Source of the DNA: Carettochelys insculpta
Lineage: Eukaryota > Chordata > Testudines > Carettochelyidae
NCBI RefSeq assembly: GCF_033958435.1
Contig: NC_134160.1
Location: 15,797,001 to 15,861,000, forward strand
Direction of reading: 5' to 3'
DNA: 64,000 bases
The position numbers and the translations under genes are program-made. The notes below the pieces were generated by a model. That model did not search any database, was not told the DNA's origin, and saw only the letters and a list, made by a program, of their open reading frames with translations. Below, piece by piece: positions 1 through 14,937 of the stretch. Numbering within the stretch: position 1 is the stretch's first letter; each line of letters begins with the position of its first letter.

Positions 1-2152
1 CCTGCCGCCTTTTTCAGATCGGCGTTCTGATCCGCTCTTTTGAAGTGCTGCCGCAGGTCTTTCGAAAGAGAGCGTCCACACGGCTCCAAGCCCTCTTTCG
101 AAAGAAGGGAGGCGGGAAACACCGCAGATGCGGTCCCATGGCCAACAAGCCCTTCCAGGGCTGCAGCCAGCCGCCTCCTTTAAAGGGCCCCTCCCTCCGC
201 CCTCCCCTCTGCACGAGCCGAGTGCTGCCCAGCCTGTCCCAGCCTGGCAGAGCCCACTCGTGCCCACCATGGAGGCCCAGCAACAGCTCCTGCAGGAGGA
301 CGTCCTCACTATGGACGCCCTGCTGGCAGTGCTGCGCACTATCGCCACAGCTGCACCCGAGCTCATCAGGTGGCTTGGTGGTCCCGCTGGGGCCATGGGA
401 CTCCTCCACCTGGGGCACCGCCAGGCACCCCCCCGGGTTCCCTGGTACCTCTGGACCCACCCCAGCAGCACCGACTGGTGGGAGTGTCTGCTGCGAGGGG
501 AGAGGGGCGAGGAAAGGTGGCTGCAGAACTTCCGCATGTCGAGGCCGACCTTCGACGAGATCTGCCACTGGCTCGCCCCCGCACTCCGGCACCAGGACAC
601 CGGCATGCGGCCAGCCCTCACCCTGCAGAAACGGGTCGCGACTGCCATCTGGAAGCTGGACACCCCGGACTCCTACCGCTCCGTGGGACAGCAGTTCGGG
701 GTGGGCAAGGCCACCACTGGGGCGGTACCTATGGAGGTAAGGTGGGGCCGGGTGGGCATGGGGCCTGAGGCAAGAGGACCTCCGCTGCAAGGGGCTGGAT
801 GGGAGGGGGGCAGAATGGTGCCGAGGTGGGTGAGGCCAGCCACCACACCCGCACTAGAGCACGTGTCCCACTTCCCTCCCTGCCGGTTGTCAGAGCCATC
901 ACTGCAATGCTGCTCCATAGGGTTGTCTGCCTGAGGGACCTGGACAACACCATTTCCGGCTTCCAGGACCTGGGTTTTCTGAACAGCATCGGCGCTTTGG
1001 ATGGCGCCCACATCCCCACCTGTGCCCCGCCACACAGCGCCGGCCAGTACGTGAACAGGAAGGGCCACCGTTCGGTGGTGCTGCAGGCCCTGGTGGACAA
1101 GAGGGGCCGGGTCACCGACCTCTACGTGGGCTGGGCCGGCTGCACCCACAATGCCCGGATCTTCCAGAACTCCAGCCTCTGCTGCCGCAGGGGGCCAGCA
1201 CCTTTGTCCCCCAGCGGGAGATCCTGGTGGCGGAGGATGTCACCATGAAGCGCTGCATGGTGGCAGATGCAGCCTACCCCCTGCAGCCGTGGCTCATGAG
1301 GCCGCACACGGGACACCTCGACCCTGCCTGGTAGGCATTCAATCAGTACCTCAACCACGCCTGCAACAGGGTGGAACGGGCCTTCGGGCGCCTAGAGGGG
1401 CGGTGGAGGTGCCTCCTCACGCCACTGGAGGTCGGGGTCCTCAACATGCCCCAGGTGGTGGGTGCCTGTTGCGTCCTCCACAATGTTGTGGAGGGAAAGG
1501 GGGACACCTATGTTCCTGGGGGAGCCCTCTGGCTAGCTATGAGCAGCTGGGCATGGCCCCCATCCGCCAGCTCTTTTACCTTGGAGTGTACCTGCTCTGT
1601 GGTATGCTTCGGGTGGCCGAGGAGGTCCCACAGCTCCCACTCCATCCAGGCCCTGGGAGCCCTGGGAGCCCAGCAGGGGCTCGGAGGCGGGGCCGTGGGG
1701 CTTGTGGGTGGGGGGGTGCTGGCTGCTGGCCATGCTGGCAGCGCTGGAGCACTTGCAGAGGCTGCTCCGAGTACGCTCTCAGCTTCCTGCAATGGGTTTC
1801 CTGTGTGTGTGCAGCTTTAAGGCAGCTGAATGCAGGGACCATAGAGCCCCGCTTCTGCTGGCTGGAGCGACCCTGCGCTTCTGCTGGCTGGAGCGACCCT
1901 GCGCTCCAGCTGATCGGCGCCATGGCAGACCTGTATTTTGAAAAAGCGGACTGTGGAGCATCTACACGTGTTCTCTCTCGGTTTAGTATTTCAAAAGAGA
2001 GCGATTTTCTTCATCTGGGATCGGGGTTCAGATTTCAAAGCCTGTGCCCCGTTCTTTCGATTTTCTTTCGAAAGACGGGTTTACACGTGTGGACGCATCT
2101 CCTGCTCTTTCAAAAAAGGGCCACTTATTTCAATTTTTTGTGCACGTGTAGA
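1..2152 (+). mobile_element. PIF/Harbinger DNA transposon, 5' end outside window
   Basis: The segment carries a Harbinger-type transposase reading region at 128-1550. Flanking non-coding sequence is studded with the palindrome TTTCGAAAGA (60-70, 100-110, 2069-2077) and ends in CACGTGTAGACACAGC near 2152, a Harbinger/MITE-type terminus. The left terminal repeat lies before base 1, so the full length is unknown. The preserved CG in most TTTCGAAA motifs suggests a fairly young insertion. Confidence 0.8.
128..1550 (+). pseudogene. Harbinger (HARBI1-like, DDE_Tnp_4) transposase, frame-broken
   Basis: This would be the transposase that cuts and inserts Harbinger elements. Frame 2 gives the N-terminal part from about Met269, including FRMSRPTFDEICHWL and QKRVATAIWKLDTPDSYRSV. 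Frame 1 (about 892-1185) gives GALDGAHIP, holding the first catalytic Asp, then YVNRKGHRSVVLQALVD. Frame 3 (about 1187-1540) gives VADAAYPLQPW with the second Asp and VERAFGRLEGRW with the Glu, then CCVLHNVVEGKGD. All three acidic residues of the DDE triad are therefore still encoded. Breaks are a GTAAGG...TTGTCAG insert at 737-893 that looks like an intron but joins out of phase, a frameshift near 1185 and a TAG at 1332. The Myb/SANT partner gene of Harbinger elements was not seen. Confidence 0.82.
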
Positions 2153-2329
2153 CACAGCAGAAATGAAGAATACCATATTCCGGAGCCACTGCTCTGGGAA
2201 TGCTGGGAGGCAGAGTGTCATTCCTGGAGCTGGAATTTGCCAGTATAACCCACACACCTAGGTGTGGTTCATTGCCCTGTGCAGGGGCACCTAGACCACT
2301 TCACAGAGAAGAATGAGTTGCCTCTACAG
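2153..2329. other. Unassigned spacer
   Basis: Unique-looking sequence between the Harbinger end and the next hAT copy. The last eight bases, ctctacag (2322-2329), are the left target duplication of that element. No coding signal was seen. Confidence 0.5.
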
Positions 2330-3180
2330 CAGTAGGTCCCAAACTTTTCAGAATCATGCCCTGCTTTTGATTTTTGGGAGATCTTCACATCCCCCACCTC
2401 TTCTTTACCATCACCCAGCCCCCTTTGAACCAAAAATTTAATTCATAATTTAAAATAAACACAAAAACTTGGTATAAAAATGTTATTTAAAATTAAAAAT
2501 AAGCAGAAACAGTTTTTCTTGGCCCAAAACTTTAATAAAAATGTAATTTAGCATCAGAAACAGCAGAAACAAAGTGAATTTGATGGGAAGGATGATACTG
2601 CATTTTCTTCACAAGTTGGGAAATCCTAGGTTTGGAAGATGAAAGTGCGCAACACAAATCGTTTTTGACATGCAGTCGATTTCTTTGTTTTGTCTTTAAT
2701 GTTAGTAAACTTGGAAAGTTTTTTCACAGGGGTATATAGACAAAAACGGAAGAATAATACCACTCAAACAATGGGTCAGCCGCCTGAGCCCCACAAGCCG
2801 CCCACCTGAGCCTCTCCTCTCCCCCCAAAGACAGGCACCACCAGCCCCCCCGATTTTACCCCATTTCCCTCCCCTCCCCCGAGCCAGGCTCCCCCAGCCC
2901 TCCCATATAACTCCATCCTCCTCCTCCTCTCCCTCCCAACCCACACTCCTTTGCAGGAGGCTCCATATGGGTCTTTGCCGGCAGCCTGCTTTTTATAGCA
3001 GCTGCACCAGCTTGCCCATGTAAAATAGCAGGGGCTGAGGGCTGGACGCAAAGGCTGGCTCTTTCTTGGAGTACGTGAAATAAAGGGGTGGGGGGGGACT
3101 AGGTCACCTCACCCCCCCCCCCCGGAATTTCTTCATGCTCCCCCAGACAGCATGCCCCACCCCCAGTTTGGGAAACCATG
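2330..3180 (-). mobile_element. hAT-like element, copy A (851 bp, short seed form)
   Basis: Ends are CAGTAGGTCCCAAAC at the left and GTTTGGGAAACCATG at the right, an imperfect 15-bp inverted repeat of the CANNGGTTCCCAAAC type common to hAT elements. An 8-bp target duplication flanks it: ctctacag at 2322-2329 and ctgtacag at 3181-3188 (7 of 8 match). The interior is AT-rich on the left and C-rich on the right. It lines up in reverse with the element at 52315-53222, sharing the GAAGAAATTCC block and the GGCTCAGG seed near 2775-2815. Confidence 0.8.
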
Positions 3181-3199
3181 CTGTACAGCCTTAGCTGCG

Positions 3200-3372
3200 T
3201 GCTAGCTGGCTTTTAGCTCAAACAATAGAGGCTCCTGCCCAAAGGTCCCAGATTCAACACCCCCCACCTCCGTTGGTAGTTACACCAGGACAGTTCTACA
3301 ACCACCCCAGGTAAGCAGGGAGCTGGACTCTGTGACCTCCTAAGGTCCCTTCCAGCCCTAAGATTTTATTAC
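3200..3372 (+). mobile_element. tRNA-headed SINE with CR1-like tail (Cry type)
   Basis: The head has an A-box-like TTTAGCTCAAACAATAGAGG near 3211 and a B-box-like GGTCCCAGATTCAACACC near 3244. The tail ends GGTCCCTTCCAGCCCTAAGATT, which is the CR1 3' terminal motif. Tortoise and cryptodire SINEs are known to join a tRNA-derived promoter to a LINE-like tail, and this copy fits. It sits directly beside the target duplication of the preceding hAT copy. Confidence 0.72.
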
Positions 3373-3914
3373 CTTTATTTTGTGTCTCTTCTGGAAGGAC
3401 TGTATCACTCCTGGAACTATACAAGGACATGGGTTCATTACAGATTCACAGAAGGAAAAGGAACCCACCCTGACATGCCAGCTGCACATAACATGTCAGT
3501 TGGGTCTTTCACCCATGGGATTACATAGCCCCATATGTCTCAGGCTATGAGAGCATGCAAACCAATTGTGCAAGTAGGCTTCAGCCCTTCAGGTGCTGGT
3601 CTCTTCTCTGCACTACAAGACTGTTACTACAGTACAAACAAGACCAGGATCTGGGCCCATTAGCATTGTGCTAGGCGCTGTACAAACACACAGGAACACA
3701 CCTCAACATCTCGATTAATTTCATATCCTGCTTAAGTCCATTCACGAAGCTCCCCTGGAACCTTGGGACTACAGAACACTTCAAATAATAGCCCCCAAGG
3801 TGGCTATGTTATTTTGTCAGACAGAGGGACACTGGCAAGATAAAGTTTCTGTGCACAGTATTTTGTGAAGAGTTAAAATTGCAAACACAGACCACACATT
3901 TCTGAAAACCCTTT
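3373..3914. other. Unassigned, includes an old interspersed fragment
   Basis: No gene seen. The stretch GTGCTAGGCGCTGTACAAAC near 3667 is a motif seen again in weaker form near 14255, 25400 and 63760. It is probably a fragment of an ancient amniote repeat. Bases 3912-3914 (ttt) are the left target duplication of the next MITE. Confidence 0.35.
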
Positions 3915-4301
3915 GGCTACGTCTACACAGCAGTTTCATTTTGAAATAAGGAGGCTATACACAAAAATGCATTTCAAAATAGCTCTTTCAAAATAGCACT
4001 TTCAAAATAGCTATTTTGAAATACAGCGGCTACATACACAGAGCCTATTTCAAAACAGAGCCGTAGGCTGCACTATGGCTTATCTTGAAATAAGAACTAT
4101 TTCCTGTCTTAACAGCTCTATTTCAAAATACCTATTTCAAAATAGGTGCTATTCCTCCTGCAATGAGGTTTACTGATTTCAAAATAACACACCTGCTATC
4201 TCCAATGTATTTTGAAATAGCAGTTGCGTTGTGTAGATGCTAGCAAAGTTATTTCAGAATAACTTCTGTTCTCAAAATAACTTTGCTGCGTAGACATAGT
4301 C
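3915..4301. mobile_element. Harbinger-type MITE, old (387 bp)
   Basis: Termini are GGCTACGTCTACACAGCAG at the left and CTGCGTAGACATAGTC at the right, inverted to each other, with ttt on both sides as a possible 3-bp target duplication. The interior is packed with TTTTGAAAT and ATTTCAAAAT, which look like CpG-decayed forms of the TTTCGAAA palindrome kept in younger copies. No coding capacity. Confidence 0.78.
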
Positions 4302-4420
4302 TTTGTCATTTTGCTTGTGGAACATTAATTCTGGTTTCTTTTTGCTTCGACTAATTTCTTAATTAACAGTGAATATTTAACCTGGCACTTAATGGTTTAA
4401 ATGTAAGCTGGAACATTGGT

Positions 4421-4452
4421 ATTTATAATAATAGTAATAATAATAATAATAG
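4421..4452. repeat. (AAT)n microsatellite
   Basis: Short interrupted ATA/AAT run just upstream of the next MITE. Confidence 0.8.
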
Positions 4453-4520
4453 TTCAGAGAAAAGAGAGAGAAAGCAAAGTGAAACTCTCTGCAATTAGTG
4501 TAAAGTCTTCACGAATCTAT

Positions 4521-4945
4521 GGGTGCATCCACACTACAGCAATCTTTCGAAAGAAGGTCTTCTGGAAGATCTGAAAAAACTTCTTTCGAAAGATCATGTC
4601 CACACACAAAAAAGTGGCTTGAAAGATCAATCCTTCCTTTCAATAGAGCATCCACACAGCCCTTGCTCTTCCAGAAGAACTGGCCAGGGATTGAAAAATC
4701 CAGTGCCATGAGGACTGCTCTTTCGAAAGAAGAGCCCATGCAGCAACTACACTTACTTTTTTTTCAAAAGAATCTTTCAGAAAAAGGCACTCCTCCACAT
4801 CTGGTAGAGGAAGAGGGCCACCAGAAAAAGGGCCATGTTCTTCTGATTTTAGATCAAAAGAGCGCATTTTGTGTATAGACACTCTGCAGGTTCTTTCCAA
4901 AAAGGCCCAGCTTTTCCGAAAAAACTTGCTACTGTAGATGTAGCC
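4521..4945. mobile_element. Harbinger-type MITE with TTTCGAAAGA motifs
   Basis: Left end GGGTGCATCCACACTACAGC and right end CTACTGTAGATGTAGCC are inverted repeats. Interior motifs CTTTCGAAAGAAG are the same palindromes found in the autonomous element at 1-2152, 2.4 kb away. It could be mobilised by that family's transposase. No ORF of its own. Confidence 0.75.
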
Positions 4946-6747
4946 TACGTGTTTGTTCATAAGCTATTTGAATTAATGATTTTTTGAATTACTGACAGCT
5001 CCGAAAGGTTAGGGGAAAATTTTTCAGATCAGCCCGAATACAATTTTTTAAAAAAAATTTGGCCAAACCACAAAGGTTTTTTAAAAAAAACTGTTTAAAA
5101 TTTGAGCATTTTTTAATATTTTTGAGTGTTTAAAAACAAAATTTAAGGACATTTCAAAACAAAAAGCATTTTGAGCCAAAACACCAAACATTTTGATAGG
5201 AAAATGTTAAAATGAATTTTTTTCACTTTTTTCCTGCCATGACCAATTCACAGAATGTTTTTGAGTTTCCAAATTCTTCATTTTTCATCAAAAAAGTTTC
5301 CATTGAAAAAGGTTTCCCAGCTTGGATAAATGCTTGCATAGCCAAGCCTTGATCCAGCAAAGCATTCAAGCATCTGATTTTATGGGGCTAGTTTTCATGC
5401 TGGTTTTCATGGGATTATTCAATGTGTTCAAAGTAAGTGCTTTGCAGATAGGGACCATGTCCTTATAGTACTTTAAACTGTTTTTCAAATTTGTTGTGAA
5501 TACAATCCTAACCCTAACCCAGCACCGATTTCTGGAGATGGTCTGTATTTCATGAGGGGGGATGATTCAAATATGAATAGTAAAGCGAGAAAATTACCTT
5601 TGCTGGCCTTCTAAGAGGGAAAGGCTGCAGACTGGCCAGGGCAGCCTGGCATTCTGGGCTGTGCTTACCAGCCTCTTTATGGTCACTGTAAAAAGAAGCG
5701 CTTGCTTACATGAGATAAAAATATGGATGAGACCTTGGTTAAAAGGCCTTGTCTACATTGCCACTGCTAATGCAGTTCAGGTGTGGAACTGCAGTCAGTG
5801 TTTCTTCATTGTTGTCGGCAATGCAACTTTCTAAGTGGCGCTAGCTAAGACGCTGGACAAATTCATCTATGAACCTCACCGTGTCACTACTGTGAGTTTG
5901 GTCAACTGCCACTTGGAATGTGACATTTTTCACAGACTTCAACAATGTAGTTAAACTAGTTTTTCAGTACTGGTCAGATCTTAGATTCAGCAGAGCGAGA
6001 CTGCAGCATTTTCTGAAAGGAAAAATAAAAGCGAAAAAACCACCACTTTTTAATCAATGCAACTGCACAAAAACTGAAAGTACACAAAACCAAAACAGCC
6101 ATTGGTTGAAACTTTTCCAACTTTTATAATTACAGAATAGAAAAAAAAGTTCCCATTTCACATTACAAATATGGTCTTATAAAAACAACCTAACTCAAAA
6201 AAGATCTCAAAGCACCAGTGCCTATATCCTTCAAGTTTAAAAAGCTGGGGGATGGCAGGTGAGGGGCATTGGGGAGTGGGATTTCGTTCTACCAAATTTT
6301 AAATGAAAGCAGGTTGATTTGTATCTCATGTAAATACCCACACAGGTGACAATCTAGTAGGAAGTTGAGTGCTTTTCTTTTATAGCTCTGCGCTGATGCC
6401 TGTCATCCAGGATTTAGTTTGTTTCTTAAGCAGGGAATGGAGCCATGGGTTTGGTCTGTGCAGTTTACTCAAGTCTACAGGGCTTTTTGTGGTAGGTCTG
6501 GGTTCGGTCTTTATTTACTGCCCCTTTGCACCCCCTCTGCACTAGAAGGCCCAGCCAGTCCTCAAAGGAGCTCCCATCGCAGCAGGAAGGGTGGAGGGTG
6601 GGGTGGGTGGAGAGAAGAGGTGCACTCCCTATTTCAGGCCCACATTGGGAGCAGCCGCTGAGCAAAACGTTGAACTAAAGCTGAACTCAGAGTATGTTTA
6701 TTTCCTCGTTGAGGTCTATGGAGCGTAAGGCTAAGGAAGGAGCTAGG
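4946..6747. other. Unassigned AT-rich sequence
   Basis: Long runs of A/T (5030-5320) and no supported gene. Bases 5745-5895 (GGCCTTGTCTACATTGCC...) resemble the worn end of a Harbinger-type MITE. The CCTAACCCTAACCC near 5506 is only about two telomere-like units. Confidence 0.4.
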
Positions 6748-6975
6748 AGCAGGGCCACCCTTAGGTGTGTGCAGCATATGCAGCTGCATAGGGCACCCAA
6801 AAATTTGGGCACCACTGTGACAGCAGGTAAGAGTGGGTTGGCTCCTGCCCACCCAGCATGCACGGCAATCTCCTTAGGCAGGAGCCATATTCACTGGGCT
6901 GGGTGTGTGTCAGCGATGGGGGCGTGTCCAGGGGCACCAGTTTAATAGTACTGCATAGGACCCCGAGGATGGCCT
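6748..6975. mobile_element. hAT-like short element (GGGCCACCCTTAGG family)
   Basis: Begins AGGGCCACCCTTAGG, continues GCAGCTGCATAGGGCACCCA, and ends near GGACCCCGAGGATGGCCTGG, a rough inverted repeat of the start. I recognise the general pattern from reptile genomes but cannot name the family. Confidence 0.5.
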
Positions 6976-9592
6976 GGCCTCAGATCACACCTCAGCACGT
7001 GCTTAATCTTCATGATGTACTTCAGTGGGGCAAGCACAAAGGGAAGTGGGTTCATGAGCACTGTTTCCTCTGGTGGGGGGAGGTGCTGCCCTCAAAGGAG
7101 CATATGCACCAGAGCATCAGACATCTTTTGGCACCTGATTCCCATGGGAGCCAATGGGAGTTAGGCACCTAAGGACCTCTGAGGACTTCAAGAGGTTGCT
7201 CTTGAGAGGTAGCTCAGGACCGGCTGGGAGCATGCAGAAAGGAATAAATCAAAAGGCCATTGGGGCTCAGAGGTGGCCGTTGCCGTGCCTGCTGGTTCAG
7301 AGAAGGCTGCTCTAGAGGATCCCGCTGCCTTCTGAGCATCGCCGGCTTGGCCGAGTTGCCCAGGGTCCGCCAGGTGATGGGATCTCACCCACGGAGCCGT
7401 CACTGCTGCTTTTCTAGTGCTCCCTTGAGCAAACAGCCCTTTTAACTCAAAATTGGTGCCTGAAAGGGTCAGACCTCCCTGGGCAGGAGTGGCTGGTTCC
7501 CTGCCCTGCTGGGGGATGTAAGGGGTTGGTCTCAGTGGCTTGTGACACAGGCTGGGACTTAGGCAGACCCTGTGTGGTGACACGTGGCTGCACAGGCCAG
7601 AGAGAACAGGGGGACCTGGCTGCGTCCAGCAACTTTCGTGCTTGTTACAGCCATGGCCTTGCTCTCCCGGCAGGACCTTCTGCTTCCACCAGGCCCATTC
7701 CCTGTGCCTCGGCCCAGACCCTCCCAGATCAAGGGAAGTTCGGAAGCAGGCCCCTCCCTTCCTGCCCAGCTTCAGGGGCCCCCACCCTCTGCAGCGCAAT
7801 AACCCTGCCCCAGTGATCAGCGCCTGCTGGAGGGGACGGATGTGACCCCCCAGGGAGCCACCTGGCCCCATTCATTGCTCTCCTGGGACAAGGTGGTGCA
7901 GGAGGGTGTCTCTCGCAGCAGAAGCTCAGGAGAGGAGATGCAGCAGGGCCCAGAGTGGTTCACCAGGCAGCGATTTGGGTCTGCTGCAGGTTTTAATAGG
8001 ATCTAGTTCTGTGGCAGACCAGCGTGGCTGATGCAGCAGCCGGGCCTAGGCATGAGTCTTCACCCAGGGCGGGCAGGCAATTCAGTCAGGTTGCCACACC
8101 CCAGCTGCTGCCCCAGAATTGTGTGATGCATGCGCTGAGCAGCCTCTCAGGGCGGGGAGTCTCCGGCCACCTCCCTTGGAGCTGCATGCATTCTTGCCCA
8201 CCTGCATAGCCCCTGACCCCTCTCCTTTCTGCCCGGCGGAAGGGCAGGCGGGGGGCCCTGCCTGGGGCGCTGTCTGTAGAGCAGTTACAGGCCCATGGAC
8301 CGGTGGGGCTTTCTGCGGGACTGTCCTTAAATGTAGGAATGTGAAGTGTTTCAGACAAGCTGCGTCTCCCACTGGATTCCTCCCCAGATGGAGAGGGCTC
8401 TGCGGGAGATGGACATGCGAGGGGCTGCAGAGCCCCTTTCCAGAAGGATACCGTCAGGCACGTGTCCCTCCCTTCCTTTGGTTTCTGGATGGCTCATGCC
8501 TTGGCTAATGGCCGCTGGTTGTAGCTCTGGGCCTGGGGAAGGCTCCTGAGTCCCAGGAGGCCAACGTCTGCAGGTATTATCTGCACAGCACTCCCCACCT
8601 CCCCACACAGCCGAATGGCTGAGCTGTGAGTTGCTCCTCTCCAGGACCTCTTCAGAGCAGCAGCCGGAGCCAGGGACATGGCCCAGCGCCTGTTCAAACA
8701 TTTCCAAAGAGGTTCGTCTGTGTCCTGGGTCACTGAGAAATGTGACACCCTCATTTCTTTCTCTCCCAGCTACACACCTGCCTCAGCTGGGGGACTCCCG
8801 GGGGCATGAAGAAGCCCCTTGCCAGGGGAGCGGGGGTGGGGAGAGACAGCTTGCTGCCTAAAGGAGGGGTGTAGATTATTTTACCCTGAGACTAATGAGG
8901 GACCCATCTAAGTCACAATTCGCTTCCCGTCGCAGGCCTGGGCCAGTGGAGCTGCACCCTAGTCCTTCCCTGGTGCTCGCGGAAAGGCCCCCACACAGCC
9001 CGGAGCAGAATCAGACACCGCCTTTGCTAGCTGCCTTACACATTGCCAGCTGCACGGCAGCAGCAGTGTGCATAGAACAGATCCGATAGAAACGATGATG
9101 TTTGGGTTTTGTGGTCACTCCCCAGTGACTTGGTGACTTGGTCCTGGCAGAAAACGGAACGCAGAGCCATTGCTCTGCTGGATTTAAGGCAGGTGGGTTG
9201 ATTGACAGGAGCTCTTTAAGCAGGCAGCACATGATCTGCTTGAATGTTTGTAGCATCCACAGCATCCCATATTGTCACAAGCCTCTCCACAAGGGCCGGT
9301 GGACGTAAGGTTCCATGAGCCTTTCCTTTCTCAGCCCTTGGCTTGCATGGTTTGCTGGTGTACTGGAACCAGTCCCAGGGGAATAGCATGCCAAAGGGTC
9401 TCAGTCCCAGAGAAAGAGGGTTTTAAAAACCAACCACAAGCCCCTGTCCTGCCGCCTGCCCTGGCAGCACCAGATGCGTGAGTGGCGGTGTGCAAAGGAG
9501 CCATGGGAACGCCAGGGTACAGCTGATGGACCTAAGGATACAGAGGGTGACTTGGTGACTTTGTGCTGCTGGCACATGACGCTGAGAGAAAA
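6976..9592. other. Unassigned GC-moderate sequence
   Basis: Several open frames of 60-230 codons exist on both strands, but none has recognisable protein features, consistent splice signals or conserved motifs. The 227-codon minus-strand frame at 7871-7188 looks like chance in GC-rich DNA. Confidence 0.45.
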
Positions 9593-9930
9593 GAATCACA
9601 GAGTCATAGAATCACAGGGCTGGAAGGGACCTCAGGAGGTCACCGAATCCAGTCCCCTTCTTCAAGCAGGATCAACCCCAACTAAGTCATCCCAGCCAGG
9701 ACTATGCCAAGACAGGACAGGACTCTAGAGATGAAGAATCCACCACCTCCCTAGGCAGTGCATTCCAGTGCTTCACCACCCGCCTGGGGAAGTAGTTTTT
9801 CCTAATATCCAACCTACTTCTTTCCTTCAGTAACTTCAAACCACTGCTCCTTGTTCTGCCATCTGACACCACAAAGAACAGTTTCTCTCCATCCTCTTCA
9901 GAGCCCCCCTTCAGGCAGTTAAAGGTCTTG
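9593..9930 (-). mobile_element. CR1 LINE 3' fragment
   Basis: The plus strand shows the reversed CR1 3' end: AGAATCACAGAGTCATAGAA, then GGCTGGAAGGGACCTCAGGA and AGTTTTTCCTAATATCCAAC, which is the reversed CR1 coding tail. Only the 3' terminal ORF2 end and UTR are present, as is usual for 5'-truncated CR1. Confidence 0.9.
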
Positions 9931-11359
9931 GTAGCTCTTTGCCTGGAAAACGAGTGGCAGAGGAGCTGGGCATGGCATGGGGCAGGGGTGGGAGGAGACG
10001 TGCTGGTGTGGAGTGATGGGGTATGGGAAGCCCTAGAGAAGGGGCCCATTGTGATCTCCTTGTGTGATGTGTAACAGCTCAGGCCAGGGGCCTGCTGCAT
10101 AGTACTTCCTAGGCAGATCTCTCAGAAACACCTCCCATCTTGATATAAAAATGGCCAGCGATGGAGAATTCTCAAAAGGGGCAGTGGGCCTGAGAGCACC
10201 AGGGGAACAATTCCCTGGAGGTGCAGCTCCTGAGTTCTCTTAGGCAGAAGCAGCCTTTGTGTGGAGGAGCTGGCTGTGGTTCAAGGAGCTGCTTCAGACC
10301 CTTTCCTCCATTCAGACAAAGGGAGGAGGACCATCTCCTGGAGAGATCATCCTCATAAGCCCCCTTTGGAAATGTCCTGCTCCATCAACTCTGATGTCCT
10401 CAGAAAGTCCCTGCTCCTGAGGACCAGCCACTGCTTCCATTGCCGGGAGCCATTCCGCACTGAGCAGGCTGGGCTAGGTGCTCTGGCTTATGGCCTCTGG
10501 TTTTATGAAGCCACTTTGCTCTCCACTGAGATGAGCCTGCCTGTTCCAAGCACACTGCCAGCACTTCATATCCCAGAGCATTGCTTTGAGGTGCTCACCC
10601 ATGCCCTTTGCCGAGGTGGTGGTACCATCCCCTTTGTATGTACAAGGGTGCTCAGCCAGCGAGAGAGGAAGCTGCCCCACTGGGAAAAGAGCTCAGGTCT
10701 CCTGTCTCTGTCCAGCAGAAAATGTGGTTTGTGCTGGGCCAGGCTTTCCAATTCTGCTTTTTCATTCCACCATCATACTTTACCGACCTGGGCTGGAATG
10801 TCTCCAGGGTCCTGAGACAGCAACGTGCTTCCTGGTGATGCAGACACAAGTCCATGAAGAGAGTTAGCCTGGCCCATGTTGACAGCAGATATGATGCTTG
10901 CTGGCTAAAGTCTGGAACCTTAAGCAGCCAAAGCCCGCAATGGTCTGAGTGGCAGCAACACTCCTTGAAGTCTCTTGGCCCGTCAGACCCCAGTTCACTA
11001 GCTCCCTTGATGCAGAGACGGAGTTAGCCAGACAACCCATGACAGGCCTGGAAACTTTGGCCCAGCTGCTCAAGGGAGTCAGTGATCTCCACACCTTTGA
11101 GGATCTGGCCCTCATCAGACTGTCTCAGCAATGGCAAAGCTGCATCTCCAGCCCACCACTGGGCACACGGTCATGAGCCCATCCTCACCTCACCCTCACG
11201 GGGACTGCAGAGGACAGTGGTAGTGCCAGCCCCACTCGCACAAGAGGCGACATCAGAGACACCACCTCTGTAGCTAGCACTAAGGGCGTGACTACACACA
11301 GAGCTAATCCTGACTATGCCTGAGCGGAGACACTCTTACTCCAGATCGCGGCCCATGCC
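9931..11359. other. Unassigned sequence with a 184-codon open frame
   Basis: A plus-strand frame at 10261-10815 is open for 184 codons but shows no domain, signal peptide or compositional evidence I recognise. Otherwise nothing supported. Confidence 0.4.
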
Positions 11360-12075
11360 CAGATGTGTGCAAAGTGGGGGGCGTGCCCCCTTGGCAGCGT
11401 GAAATGTTTTATGGGAGGCATAACAACAGCTGTCTGGCTCCCCGCAGCCAGTGCCATTAGCGGGACACAGCTGGCTCTGGGGAAGAGTGACGGCGAGGCA
11501 CGCTCCCCCTCTGCTCTCACTCGCAATGGGAGACTCCCGCCATGTGCCGGGGAGTACGTACGCCACTGACACCAGCCCCCAGCCCCAGCCTGGCCCCCGA
11601 CTCTGCTCCTGCACCATGCATGGACCAAGCCCGGCAGGCAGACTGCCCCTGCAAGTCCTCCAGCTGCCTTTGCGCTGCCATTTGCTGGGCAGTGCCGCTG
11701 CCCCCCCGACACACACACCACCTGGCCACACGGAGGTACCCGGTGCTCCTGCCCCTGCCCGTGCTGCTGCCTCCTCAAGGGAGCCCCCAGCACGTCACTG
11801 AGCTGGGGTGCACAGCAGGGCGGAAAGAAGCCCCGTTAACTTGGCTCCCCAGCACTGGGCTTGTGTGTTTCACGGGGACTTTTAAAATCTCACCCAGACC
11901 AACGTTTCTGCCTCTCCCCGCTGCGCTTTCTCCAGCCTCCACCACCAAGGGCACACAGTGCGTCACTTCCAGGAGGCTGCTGCTTGCTTCCAGGGCTCCC
12001 GGGGAGAGGGCAGGGGCGCCGGCTAATTGCAGGGATGAAAACTAGGGCCCAGTGTAAAGAGTTTGCTCACCCATT
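11360..12075. mobile_element. hAT-like element, unexpanded relative of the 31.4-kb copy
   Basis: Left end CAGATGTGTGCAAAGTGGGG and right end GTAAAGAGTTTGCTCACCCA match the ends of the element at 31451-33293 (GTGCGCAAAGGGG and AATGTTTGCTCACCCCTG). Both also share CTGCAGGGATGAAAA-like subterminal sequence. This copy is about 715 bp and lacks any 54-bp tandem array. Boundaries are good to a few bases. Confidence 0.68.

Positions 12076-14937
<2,862 letters not shown>

Noticed and set aside
737..893. True intron in the Harbinger transposase
   Set aside because: GTAAGG and TTGTCAG look right, but joining them puts the two coding parts out of phase. It is kept only as a possible intron.
7188..7871. 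227-codon minus-strand frame as an exon
   Set aside because: Composition resembles random GC-rich DNA, with overlapping open frames on the other strand and no conserved motif.
10261..10815. 184-codon plus-strand frame as a gene
   Set aside because: No recognisable family, no splice or promoter support, and similar lengths arise elsewhere by chance in GC-rich parts.
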